Shown piece after piece: positions 24,717 through 33,699 of a stretch of 64,000 nucleotides of DNA (position 1 is the stretch's first letter; the number at the start of each line of letters is the position of its first letter). Made by a program: the position numbers and the translations under genes. Below the pieces are notes generated by a model, which was not told where the DNA came from, searched no databases, and worked only from the letters and a program-made list of their open reading frames with translations. This DNA comes from DAIMFL01 sp964372215. GTDB taxonomy: Bacteria; Pseudomonadota; Alphaproteobacteria; Dongiales; Dongiaceae. Location of the stretch: positions 1-64,000 of the forward strand of contig CAYJQC010000015.1 in NCBI GenBank assembly GCA_964372215.1, written 5' to 3'.

Positions 24717-26093
24717 TCACGATCGAGCCCGCATGCCCGCCGCCTGCATCCCCTGGTGCGACCTGTCCCGCCGTTCGATGCCGCCTTCCGGTGGCGACAT
24801 CAATCCGGACGGGAACCTGATCACGGCGCTGGTGCCGCAATTGACTTCGCTCGATATCAGCAGCGACGCGCCTTGAAGCTCGGCGAGGCGCTTGGCGAGC
24901 GGCAGGCCCAGCCCGGTGCCCTGGAACCGGCGCGCCAATCCCTGCTCGACCTGGCCGAAGGGTTCGAGCGCGCACTCGATGTCGGCATCGCTCATGCCGA
25001 TGCCGTTGTCGGACACTGAGATCAGCAGATCCCCCTGCCGATCCGTGTTGACTGAGACCACGACGGCACCGCCGCGCGGCGTGAACTTGATGGCATTGGA
25101 CAGCAGGTTGAGCACGATCTGGCGCAGTCGCAGCGAATCGGCGCGCAAGGTCCCGGACGGCATCCTGCCTTCGCAGACCAGGCCCAAGCCGTTGCGCTCG
25201 GCTTCCTGGCGCATCATCGCCATGAGGGCGTCGATCAACTCGCCGACGTCGATCGGCTCGCGGAGCACCTCGAGCTTCCCCGCCTCGATCTTGGAGAAGT
25301 CGAGCAGGTCGCTGATCACCCGCAGCAGATGCGTGCTGCTGTGGCTGATATCGTCGAGGTACTCCCGGTAGCGCGCATTACCGATCGGGCCGTAGGTTTC
25401 AGACCGCATGACATCGGTGAAACCGATCACGGCGTTGAGCGGCGTGCGGAGCTCGTGGCTCATGTTGGCCAGGAATTCGCTCTTGCTCCGGCTCGCTTGT
25501 TCGGCCCGCTCGCGCGCATCCTGGAGCTGCGCCTGCGTCGCCTCCAGTTCGAGGCAGCGCAGAGTCAGGTTGCGGTTGGTGGTGCGCAGCTGCCGCTCCG
25601 CCTTCCACCGCGCCGTGAGTGCAAGCGCGAACTGCTGCACCTCGGTCGCCTGGAAGGGCTTGGTGATGTAGAACAGCTTGTCGAGCGGCGGAACTTGCTG
25701 AGCGATCGCGCGCGGATGGCTGTCGGCATGGGCGGTCACGATCACGATGTTGATGTCGGGATCGATGGCGCGAAGGCGCGCGGCGGTCTCGACGCCGTCG
25801 ATGCCCGGCGGCATGCGCACATCGAGAAACGCCATCGGAAAGGGCTCGCCCCGTTTGCAGGCGGCACTGGCCGCCTCGACCGCCTCCTCGCCGCTACGGC
25901 AGAGCAGCGGCTCGAACACCGGCATTGTGTCTACCGCAGAGGCGGGCCCGAAGAGCTCGGCCTCCAGAGTCTCGATGGTGCCAACTTCGCGCGCCGGATT
26001 GAGGCTGGTCAGGACGGTGCGGTACGCCTCCAGCACCGAGCGCTCGTCGTCTGCAACGAGGACACGATAGATGGGCGCGACGGTGCTTGTCAT
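24717..26093 (-). CDS. Receiver-histidine kinase hybrid
   Basis: A 458-residue protein with an N-terminal receiver domain ([18 protein letters not shown]; phosphoacceptor Asp in [13 protein letters not shown]; switch Lys in FYITKPFQ). A coiled-coil and a HisKA domain follow ([20 protein letters not shown]), then a complete HATPase domain ([34 protein letters not shown]). No membrane segment is present. The receiver carries an insertion of about 40 residues before its Asp. The start overlaps the stop of the membrane kinase (ATGA), suggesting the membrane kinase phosphorylates this receiver. No DNA-binding output is encoded nearby. Confidence 0.92.
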   Translation of the reverse strand: MTSTVAPIYRVLVADDERSVLEAYRTVLTSLNPAREVGTIETLEAELFGPASAVDTMPVFEPLLCRSGEEAVEAASAACKRGEPFPMAFLDVRMPPGIDGVETAARLRAIDPDINIVIVTAHADSHPRAIAQQVPPLDKLFYITKPFQATEVQQFALALTARWKAERQLRTTNRNLTLRCLELEATQAQLQDARERAEQASRSKSEFLANMSHELRTPLNAVIGFTDVMRSETYGPIGNARYREYLDDISHSSTHLLRVISDLLDFSKIEAGKLEVLREPIDVGELIDALMAMMRQEAERNGLGLVCEGRMPSGTLRADSLRLRQIVLNLLSNAIKFTPRGGAVVVSVNTDRQGDLLISVSDNGIGMSDADIECALEPFGQVEQGLARRFQGTGLGLPLAKRLAELQGASLLISSEVNCGTSAVIRFPSGLMSPPEGGIERRDRSHQGMQAAGMRARS

Positions 26094-28006
26094 GCCGCAA
26101 GCTCGGCCGCCGACGGCGCGACCGGCAACAGCATGTGGATGCTCGCTCCCGCGCCCTTTCCGCCGCTCTCGGCATACATCCGCCCGGCCATCGCGGCGAC
26201 GCTGTTGGCCGACCAGTGCAGCCCGAGCCCGCCGGTCTTGTCCTTCTTGGTGCTGAAGCCGCGCTCGAACAGATTGTCGAGATTGGTGGGGTCGATGCCG
26301 GCGCCATCGTCATGCACCGTCAGATGCACCATCTCCTGACCTTCCTCGTCGGTCAGCCCTGCGAAGATCTCGATCCTGCCGGACGTGCGACCGCGCTCGC
26401 CGATCGCCTCGGCAGCGTTGATCATCAGGTTGCCGAGGATCTGGGTCAGCACGATCGAATTGCCGTGGACGGCCGGAATCTGCGCGATGCCAGGCTCGAC
26501 CCGCACGTCGATCTTCAATTCGCCGCGCGCCGGGATGAAACGGGTCGCCTCCTCGACGACCTTTTGCAGGCTGACCGGCTCCATCTGCCGGTTGCCCATG
26601 CTGAGCGCGGTGTGATCCTGGAGAATCTGCTCGATATGGCGGTTCTGCTCGGCGATCAGCCTGAGGTCCTGCGCAAAGCTTCCGCCCTGATCGCGCAGCT
26701 TGGCCATCGCCGCCTCGATGTAGTCGACCAGCTTGCGCCGCCGTTCAGGCGGCACCTGGTCGGTCTTGAGCTCGCGGAAGGCGTCGTCCAGATGGGCGGC
26801 CGGCGGCGCGGCCGCCATCTCCGAGAGCTTCCACAAGCTCACCGCCACCGGACTCAGGGCATTCCGGATATTGTGCATGACCCCGGCCGCGATCTCCGAC
26901 ATGCCGCTCTGGTAGGACTGCTCGAGCAGGCGGCGCCGGGCGTTGTCGAGCTGGGTCGTCGCAGCGTCGAACCCGCGGGCCAGGACCCCGATCTCGTCGT
27001 CGCGGTCGATGGTCACGCGCCGCGAGAGATCCCCGGTCTGGCCGACCTCCAGCACGTGGCGCGTCAATCGGTTGAGCGGGACGACGATTTGCCGGTTCAG
27101 GATCAGCCAGATCGCCGCCATGATCAGCAGGCCGGTGACCACGGTCGACAGGCCGGCAACGCCCAGGGTCGTGCGCCCGATGCCGCTGATGCGGCGCGGC
27201 GTATCGACCTGCAGCACGATCGGCGCCGCATCCTGGAGCACCGGCAGCAGGCGATAGCCGGGCAGCACGTCGCCCATCGACTCGTCGTAGACATAGTCTT
27301 GCCCAGTCGCGAGCTCGGCCACGATGGGGTCGAGCCGCGGCGGCAGCTTGTCGGGATCGGTCTGGAACACGGCGAACTGGACATGGGTCTGCGCGACCAG
27401 GCTCGCCACCATCTCGTCGTCGACCAGGCGGCCCATGAACAGCGAGCCGCGGAACGGGCCCTCGCGCGTGCTCTGGACGATCGGGAAGCCGGCGAGCAGC
27501 ATCGGGCCGTGCTCGGTCATCAGGATGCCGGAGGTCTGACCGCCGGTGACGTGGGGCAGGAACGGGTCGTCGGGCGCGAAGGCGGCGCCGAACTGCGCCA
27601 CGTCGATCTGCTCGCCGCTTTGGAGATTGTAGGCCTGGGCCTTCACCCGGTTGCCGTCGATGTCGTAGATGGCGATCAGGCTCAGGTTCAGGTCGTGCAT
27701 GACATCGAACGTGAAGCTCTGCCGCTCGTAGTCCTCGTTCGGCGCGACCGCGTACTCGTAGGTCGGGTCCCAGGCGCTCCAGTCGCGCGAAACCCGCTCC
27801 AGATCCTCCTGCTCCTTCTGGACCCCATCGACCACCCGATCGACGTTCTTCTGTGCCGCCGTCCTTTCCAGCTCGATGAAGGCCGGCCAGAACACGAAGC
27901 CGAAGATGGCACCGTTGCCGAGGAGCAGGATCCCGACCACCGCGCCGAGAACCAGCATCACCTTGGTCTTCAGCGAGGCGTTCGCTCGATTCTTTCTGGC
28001 TTGCAT
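26090..28006 (-). CDS. CHASE4-HAMP sensor histidine kinase
   Basis: A membrane kinase of about 638 residues. A first membrane segment (VMLVLGAVVGILLLGNGAIF) precedes an extracytoplasmic CHASE4-like domain of about 240 residues (RVSRDWSAWDPTYEYAV). Then come a second membrane segment (TVVTGLLIMAAIWLIL) and HAMP (NRQIVVPLNRLTRHV). The phosphorylation box is the variant GVMHNIRNALSPV, and the ATPase domain has NLMINAAEAIGE, DDGAGIDP and GGLGLHWSANSV, marking the LHN-type kinase subgroup. ATG 28006 is favoured; ATG 28069 would add 21 residues. It is coupled to the downstream receiver-kinase. Confidence 0.9.
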   Translation of the reverse strand: MQARKNRANASLKTKVMLVLGAVVGILLLGNGAIFGFVFWPAFIELERTAAQKNVDRVVDGVQKEQEDLERVSRDWSAWDPTYEYAVAPNEDYERQSFTFDVMHDLNLSLIAIYDIDGNRVKAQAYNLQSGEQIDVAQFGAAFAPDDPFLPHVTGGQTSGILMTEHGPMLLAGFPIVQSTREGPFRGSLFMGRLVDDEMVASLVAQTHVQFAVFQTDPDKLPPRLDPIVAELATGQDYVYDESMGDVLPGYRLLPVLQDAAPIVLQVDTPRRISGIGRTTLGVAGLSTVVTGLLIMAAIWLILNRQIVVPLNRLTRHVLEVGQTGDLSRRVTIDRDDEIGVLARGFDAATTQLDNARRRLLEQSYQSGMSEIAAGVMHNIRNALSPVAVSLWKLSEMAAAPPAAHLDDAFRELKTDQVPPERRRKLVDYIEAAMAKLRDQGGSFAQDLRLIAEQNRHIEQILQDHTALSMGNRQMEPVSLQKVVEEATRFIPARGELKIDVRVEPGIAQIPAVHGNSIVLTQILGNLMINAAEAIGERGRTSGRIEIFAGLTDEEGQEMVHLTVHDDGAGIDPTNLDNLFERGFSTKKDKTGGLGLHWSANSVAAMAGRMYAESGGKGAGASIHMLLPVAPSAAELAA

Positions 28007-28404
28007 CAGCTTCACTCTCAACCGACGGGCGTAGAGGACAGCGTGCGGCAGCGCCCAGGCCGGGGCCATGCGTTCGGGTCAATCGCCCCCGGGGCGCCGC
28101 CGCGAGTGCGACATATGGTCGCTAATCTGACAGCCGATTCCTAACAATGTATTTACGTATTTAGTTTGTGGGAACAGGTGCTTATGAGTGCCACTGGCCT
28201 GATTCGATGCCACTTCGGACGGACGCTGCCGGGCACCCCCGCCGCTGCGAAAGAGGGATACCGCCGGCGGGATCGATCCGCGCCGGATTGGTCCCTGGCG
28301 GTCGCCAGAATGGCGCTTCATCGCGGCCGGACTTTCGACAAGGATGAGCGCCGCGGCTGCGGCGCGAAATCTCGCGGCACCAGGGAACAGGAAACCGCCG
28401 GGCC
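28007..28404. other. Intergenic region between divergent sensor kinase and GMC oxidoreductase
   Basis: About 400 bases with no convincing gene; short open frames here lack ribosome sites. The stretch 28138-28170 is unusually AT-rich for this genome and holds a direct repeat of TATTTA (TATTTACGTATTTA), a plausible promoter or regulator site for one of the divergent transcripts. AGGAAA near 28389 is the likely GMC ribosome site. Confidence 0.4.
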
Positions 28405-30027
28405 ATGCCAGAACCGGGCTACGACTACATCATCGTCGGCGCCGGATCGGCAGGCTGCGTGCTGGCCGATCGCCTGAGCCAGTCCAGGCGCCACCGGGTG
28501 CTGCTGCTCGAGGCCGGCGGCAGCGACCGGCGCTTCTGGGTCCAGGTGCCGATCGGCTATGGCAAGTCGTTCTACGACCTGCGGGTCAACTGGATGTATC
28601 GCACCGAGCCGGATGCGGGCCTCGACGGCCGCAGCGGCTACTGGCCGCGCGGCAAGGTGCTCGGCGGCTCGAGCTCGATCAACGCCATGGTCTATGTCCG
28701 CGGCCAAGCCGAGGATTTCGACGAGTGGGCGGCGCTCGGCAATGCCGGCTGGGGTTGGGCCGACGTGCTGCCCTATTTTCGCAAGTCCGAGGATCACTGG
28801 CGCGGCGCCAGCGCGTTTCACGGCGCCGGCGGTCCGCTGCGGGTCTCGAGCCAGGCGCCGGACACCCATCCCCTGTGCGAGGTCTATCTCGAGGCGGCGC
28901 AGCAGGGCGGCCTGGCGCTCAATCCGGATTTCAACGGCGCGACCCAGGAAGGTGCCGGCCTCTACGAGATCACCACGCGCGACGGCATCAGGGCGTCGAC
29001 CGCACGGGCCTTCCTGCGGCCGGCGCTCGGGCGGCCGAACCTGCGGGTCGAGACCGCGGCGCACGCCACCAGGATCCTATGGGAGGGCCGGCGCGCGGCC
29101 GGCGTCGCCTATCGCCAGCGCGGCCGCGAGCACGAGGCGCGCGCCGGACGCGAGGTGATCCTGGCCGCCGGTGCCGTGAACTCGCCACAGCTCCTGCAGC
29201 TGTCCGGCGTCGGCCCGGCCGATTGGCTGCGTCCGCTCGGCATCGCCATGGTGCTGGACTGCCCGGCGGCCGGCCGGCACCTGCAGGATCATCTCGGGAT
29301 CGACCACCTGTATCGCTGCCGGCGGCCGACGCTCAATCAGGAGCTGCGGCCGTGGCGGGGCAAGCTGGCGGCCGGGCTGCGCTACGTGCTGTGGCGCCGC
29401 GGCCCGCTGTCGCTGAGCGTCAATCAGGGCGGCGGTTTCTTCCGCAGCAGGGCGGAACTGGCCCGCCCCAACATGCAGCTCTACTTCTGCCCGGTCAGCT
29501 ACACCCGGGCGCCGCCCGGCAAGCGGCCGATGATGAGCCCCGATCCGTTCCCGGGGTTCCTGCTCGGCATCTCGCCCTGCCGGCCGACCAGCCGCGGCGA
29601 GATCCGCGTCGGCTCGGCCGATCCATTCGCCGCGCCGCGGATCCAGCCGAACTCGCTGGCGACCGAGCGCGATGTCCAGGACATGCTGGAGGGCGTGCGT
29701 TTCATGCGGATGCTGGCAGCCACCCCGGCGCTGTCGTCGATCATCGAGCGCGAAATCACGCCGGGCCCCGCGGTGCAGAGCGAGGCCGAGCACATCGCCG
29801 ACATCCGGCGCCGCAGCTCCACCGTGTTCCACGCTGCCGGCACTTGCCGCATGGGTCCGGACCCGGCCCAGGCGGTGGTCGACGCCCGCCTGAAGGTCCA
29901 TGGGATCGGCGGGCTTCGGGTGATCGACACCTCGGTGTTTCCCGCGGTCACCTCGGGCAACACCAACGCGCCGACCATCATGGTCGCGGAGAAGGGCGCC
30001 GATCTCGTGCTGGCCGATGCGCGCTGA
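28405..30027 (+). CDS. GMC family FAD oxidoreductase (choline/alcohol dehydrogenase-like)
   Basis: A 540-residue glucose-methanol-choline oxidoreductase. The FAD dinucleotide fold is YIIVGAGSAGCVLADRLSQS with LLLEAGG. The second family signature is WPRGKVLGGSSSINAMVYVR, and the third is AAGAVNSPQLLQLSGVGP. The active-site His lies in TVFHAAGTCRMGPDP and its partner Asn in VTSGNTNAPTIMVAEK. There is no signal peptide, so it is cytoplasmic. It oxidises an alcohol, often donating to quinone or cytochrome. It sits just upstream of the cytochrome block on the same strand but is separated by 247 bases, so functional linkage is only possible. Confidence 0.92.
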   Translation: MPEPGYDYIIVGAGSAGCVLADRLSQSRRHRVLLLEAGGSDRRFWVQVPIGYGKSFYDLRVNWMYRTEPDAGLDGRSGYWPRGKVLGGSSSINAMVYVRGQAEDFDEWAALGNAGWGWADVLPYFRKSEDHWRGASAFHGAGGPLRVSSQAPDTHPLCEVYLEAAQQGGLALNPDFNGATQEGAGLYEITTRDGIRASTARAFLRPALGRPNLRVETAAHATRILWEGRRAAGVAYRQRGREHEARAGREVILAAGAVNSPQLLQLSGVGPADWLRPLGIAMVLDCPAAGRHLQDHLGIDHLYRCRRPTLNQELRPWRGKLAAGLRYVLWRRGPLSLSVNQGGGFFRSRAELARPNMQLYFCPVSYTRAPPGKRPMMSPDPFPGFLLGISPCRPTSRGEIRVGSADPFAAPRIQPNSLATERDVQDMLEGVRFMRMLAATPALSSIIEREITPGPAVQSEAEHIADIRRRSSTVFHAAGTCRMGPDPAQAVVDARLKVHGIGGLRVIDTSVFPAVTSGNTNAPTIMVAEKGADLVLADAR

Positions 30028-30196
30028 CCCCAGCCTCGGCGCCGTGCGGCATGATTGTCCTGCCGCGCGATGCCGGCCTGGGATGGCAGGCGAATCCGGT
30101 CCGGCCAGCGTTGTGATAAAATTGTGGCATCGCCCTGGCCTGTGAACTGCTCCACCCGCGCCAACGCCCCGCCGATGCTATAGAGTCACCTAACGA

Positions 30197-30221
30197 GAAG
30201 ACGTGGGGGGCCGTCGTCTTC
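30197..30221. other. Hairpin upstream of the cytochrome block
   Basis: GAAGACG (30197-30203) and CGTCTTC (30215-30221) are perfect reverse complements with an 11-base loop, in the 247-base gap before the cytochrome operon. A TATAGA-like element (around 30178-30183) lies just upstream, so the hairpin would fall in the 5' leader if transcription starts there. Role unknown. Confidence 0.35.
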
Positions 30222-30274
30222 AGCGATTGATTTCGGCTGCCACCCATGTCGGCACCTGCGGCGAGGTCACGACC

Positions 30275-32701
30275 ATGCGCAGACTGACGGGTTGGCTGCA
30301 GCTTGCCTGCGTGATGCTGCTCTGCAGCGTGGCGAGCCCGGCGTCGGCACAGAGCAGCCTGAGCGAAGGCTATGCCGCCGGCGACCTGCCCTACTCGGCA
30401 TCCGAGCGCGCCGGCCGCGAGATCTGGTTCTTCGCCACCGCCTTCAACGACCGCTTCTTCACCTATTCCTATCCGCAGCGCCTGGGCGCGGTGATCGACT
30501 GGTACAAGGTGCTTGGCGCGCCGCACCGCAAGGACCTGTTCCAGGCCTGGGGCGCCATTCCCGACCCCGATTGCTGCGTTCCCGGCGAGCCCGACTGCCC
30601 GGCCAAGTCGCTGGACGAGACCTACGGATTTCCGTGGTGCCCGGGCGACGACCAGCTGCTGCCGTTCGTCGGCCGCGCGGGCTACCGCGACCCGGCCTGC
30701 GACTTCCAGGACGGACCCTACAACCAGTCGACGCCGCACGGTCCGGTGGACCAGCGCCAGAGCGCCTGCGACCTGCGCTTCGGCACCTCGACCGGCGCGC
30801 TCGGCCTGCGCAAGTTTCCCAACCCGCGCTTCGATCCCGAGAAATGGACGGCGTTGAACGGCAGCCTCGGTGCCTGGGACGGCTATGACAGGTTCTTGAG
30901 CGACGACGCCAGCGACTCCGACTCCCGGGTCAACCGCCTGTTCGACGGCTCGATCGAGCCGCCGTTCCGCGTCGGCATGGCCTGCGGCGCCTGCCACATC
31001 AGCTACAAGCCGGACAATCCGCCGGACGATCCGAACCACCCGGCCTGGGAAAACATCAGCGGGCTGGTCGGCAACCAGTACAGCCGGGTGTCCAACATGC
31101 TGGGCTCCGGCATGTCGGAGCATCGCCTGGAATGGCAGCTGGTGGCGCGGGCGCGGCCGGGCATCGTCGACACCTCGGCGCTGCCGATGGACCAGGTGTC
31201 CAATCCCGGCACCATGAACGCCCTGATCAACCTCGCCCGGCGTCCGACCTTCGAGCATCTGATCCTGAAATGGCGGATGGCGTCGAGCTGCGCCGCCGAC
31301 GCCGACCCGGCGGCGTGCTGGTGCGAGCCCGACAAGCCCGGCAAATGCTGGGAGCGCAGCGAGCGTACCGAGATGGTGCCGAACATCCTCAAGGGCGGCG
31401 AGGACTCGATCGGCATCAACGAGGCGATCCAGCGCGTCTACTTCAACATCGGCAGCTGCGCCGAGCAATGCTGGGTCAACCACATTTCCGACCTGCGCGC
31501 CGCCGATCCCGACCAGCGCAATTATGGCCAGACTCCGTTCGACATCGGCCAGTGCCGACGCGACTGCGCCAGCTTCCGCGCCATCGAGGACCGGCTCGAC
31601 GACGTGAAGGCGTTCTTCATGACCGCCCGCCCGACCGACCTCTGGGTCGCCCGCGGCCTGGCCAGCCGGCGCGATCTCGAGATCGCGCTGGACCAGGAGT
31701 ACGGCGAGAACGCCGTCGAGCTCGGCCGGAGCGTGTTCGTGGAACGCTGCGCGCGCTGCCATTCCAGCCAGTCCGGCCCGTACGAGAATGTCGATTTCTA
31801 TGCCACCGACCCGGACGATCCGAGCCTGCGGATCGACTGGCTCGGCAACGACGCACCGTCGCTGGCCACCGAGATCGGCACCTACACCGCGCGGTCGCTG
31901 CATTCCAACCACATGCCGAGCCGGGTGTGGGAGCAGTACACCGCCCTCGATGTGCACCAGCGCCCGGCCGATCCCAACCTGCCCGAGGTGATGAAGGGCA
32001 GCGGTCGCGGGTACTACCGCAACATCTCGCTGCTGTCGGCCTGGGCCCACGCGCCGTTCATGCACAACAACGCCATCGGTCCGGAGATCTGCGGCAAGCC
32101 GGCCGATGCGGGCGTCGATTTCTATCGCTCGCCCTATGTCGACGCCGACGGCAAGCCGCTCGCCGATCCGCCGGCCTGCTGGCCCTACGACCCCAGCGTC
32201 GAGGGCCGCTACAAGCTGTACAAGGCCTCGATGGAGGATCTGCTGAATCCGGGTCGGCGGATCGCCAAGATCCCCTATCTCGACCGCGACGCCATCATCG
32301 ACGTCGCGCCGAAGCTGAAGATCGGCGACATCGAGACCGGCCTGTCGCTGCGGGTGCCGCAGGGCTATCCGGCCGTCGCGCTCAACAGCCTGCGGTTCAA
32401 GGACTTCCTGCAGGACCTGGTGCTGGTCGAGCGGCGCCCGGAGAAGTTCCAGGAGAAGTACGCGACGCTGCTGACCGACGCGCAGCGCGCCGAACTGGAA
32501 GCCGGGCTGAAGGGCCTGCGGACCACCATCCTCGCGGCCTCGGGCGACCTGATCCTCGACCTGGTCGGCGACCAGGGCGAGTTCATCCAGCGCTACTACT
32601 CGAACGTGCTGGAGCGGGTGGAGAACGCCGGGCACCGCTTCGGCGAGGACCTGACCGACCAGGAGAAGCAGGCGCTGATCGCCTTCGTGGCGACTCTCTA
32701 G
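30275..32701 (+). CDS. Exported c-type cytochrome-like protein (two CXXCH)
   Basis: A protein of about 808 residues with a Sec signal peptide (LACVMLLCSVASPASAQSS). Two haem c sites are seen: CGACH at residues 237-241 and CARCH at 492-496. It is cysteine-rich (for example DPDCCVPGEPDCPAK, ACWCEPDKPGKCW), suggesting several disulphides in the periplasm. SAWAHAPFMHNNAIGPE near residue 590 is a degenerate form of the LRAPYLHNGSVP motif seen in the two shorter cytochromes downstream, so it is probably a diverged relative. ATG 30275 is chosen over an upstream ATG to give a proper signal peptide. It heads a tightly packed operon of six genes; the electron donor and acceptor are unknown. Confidence 0.75.
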   Translation: MRRLTGWLQLACVMLLCSVASPASAQSSLSEGYAAGDLPYSASERAGREIWFFATAFNDRFFTYSYPQRLGAVIDWYKVLGAPHRKDLFQAWGAIPDPDCCVPGEPDCPAKSLDETYGFPWCPGDDQLLPFVGRAGYRDPACDFQDGPYNQSTPHGPVDQRQSACDLRFGTSTGALGLRKFPNPRFDPEKWTALNGSLGAWDGYDRFLSDDASDSDSRVNRLFDGSIEPPFRVGMACGACHISYKPDNPPDDPNHPAWENISGLVGNQYSRVSNMLGSGMSEHRLEWQLVARARPGIVDTSALPMDQVSNPGTMNALINLARRPTFEHLILKWRMASSCAADADPAACWCEPDKPGKCWERSERTEMVPNILKGGEDSIGINEAIQRVYFNIGSCAEQCWVNHISDLRAADPDQRNYGQTPFDIGQCRRDCASFRAIEDRLDDVKAFFMTARPTDLWVARGLASRRDLEIALDQEYGENAVELGRSVFVERCARCHSSQSGPYENVDFYATDPDDPSLRIDWLGNDAPSLATEIGTYTARSLHSNHMPSRVWEQYTALDVHQRPADPNLPEVMKGSGRGYYRNISLLSAWAHAPFMHNNAIGPEICGKPADAGVDFYRSPYVDADGKPLADPPACWPYDPSVEGRYKLYKASMEDLLNPGRRIAKIPYLDRDAIIDVAPKLKIGDIETGLSLRVPQGYPAVALNSLRFKDFLQDLVLVERRPEKFQEKYATLLTDAQRAELEAGLKGLRTTILAASGDLILDLVGDQGEFIQRYYSNVLERVENAGHRFGEDLTDQEKQALIAFVATL

Positions 32702-32717
32702 AACTCCGTTTGACGAG

Positions 32718-33692
32718 ATGAAGGGGGCGGCTGTGCTGAAGCGCGTTCTGATCGGACTGGCGATCCTCGTGGTGATCGCCGCGGGGGCGGCAGCCCTGTT
32801 GCTGTCCGGATCGCAGGAGGACGCGGTTGCCGAGCGCCCGGACATTCCGTTCGCGCCGCTGAGCGATCCGTCGATCCACGACCCCGACAACCCGACCAAG
32901 GTGTTCCGCGTCGACTTCGCCAGGGTCGAGCACGATGTGCCCCTCGGGCGCGCCGACCTGATGAAGCTGACGCCGGCCGGCCTGCTGGCGCTCAACCAGG
33001 AGGAGATCGACCAGATCTACGGCCGCCTGACCGCCGGGCCGATTCCCGACGGTCCCTATCAGGGCGACCTGTTCTTCGCGCGCGGCGGCGAAGACACGCT
33101 GGTGCCGCGGCTGGAGCAGATCCTGGGCGGCCTCGAGGGGCGGCTGGCCGGCCGCAAGGTCGAGCTCCTGGAAAAGCTCGGCCGGGCGCTGTGGAAGGGC
33201 AAGATGTTCTATCGCGATGAGCGGGTGCTGCGGAACTTCATCGACGATTTCGAACCGCTGCGTTCGCTGATCGACGAGCCGAGCGCGCTGATGACCGCCG
33301 AGGTGCCGCGCGAAGGCTGGCTCAAGTGGATCCGCCCCACCACCAATGTGTGGCTGCTGTTCCCGGCCAAGCTTTATTGCGGGCAGAGCCTGCTCGATTC
33401 GCGCCGGGAGTCGGTGATCATCGACTACGCCTACACCGACGAGCTGCCGGGATACCAGGCCAGCCCGGATGGCCTGGCGGGCCGCAACGCCATGCGCATC
33501 CGCGACGAGATCCGCATGGTGCGGCCGGGCTTCTATCTCGGCCGCGCCTATGCCCACGGCATCTTCCTGCTCAACTTCACGCTGTACAATCCGGAGGTGG
33601 CGGACGCGGACGCGGCGGACTTCGCCGCCGGCGCCGAAACGCCCGAGGATTGCTGGGTCGGCGAGCAGGCGCGGAGCGCGGGGCTGCAGTGA
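32718..33692 (+). CDS. Membrane-anchored periplasmic protein of unknown function
   Basis: A 324-residue protein with one N-terminal membrane anchor (VLIGLAILVVIAAGAAALLL) and the rest probably periplasmic. Noticeable segments are GPIPDGPYQGDLFFARGG, ALWKGKMFYRDERVLRNF, FPAKLYCGQSLLDSRRES and RIRDEIRMVRPGFYLGRAYA, which look conserved and enzymatic or ligand-binding. No haem motif is present. I do not recognise the family with confidence. The gene begins 16 bases after one cytochrome gene and ends 7 before the next, so it belongs to the same operon. Confidence 0.6.
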   Translation: MKGAAVLKRVLIGLAILVVIAAGAAALLLSGSQEDAVAERPDIPFAPLSDPSIHDPDNPTKVFRVDFARVEHDVPLGRADLMKLTPAGLLALNQEEIDQIYGRLTAGPIPDGPYQGDLFFARGGEDTLVPRLEQILGGLEGRLAGRKVELLEKLGRALWKGKMFYRDERVLRNFIDDFEPLRSLIDEPSALMTAEVPREGWLKWIRPTTNVWLLFPAKLYCGQSLLDSRRESVIIDYAYTDELPGYQASPDGLAGRNAMRIRDEIRMVRPGFYLGRAYAHGIFLLNFTLYNPEVADADAADFAAGAETPEDCWVGEQARSAGLQ

Positions 33693-33699
33693 CCCCGGC

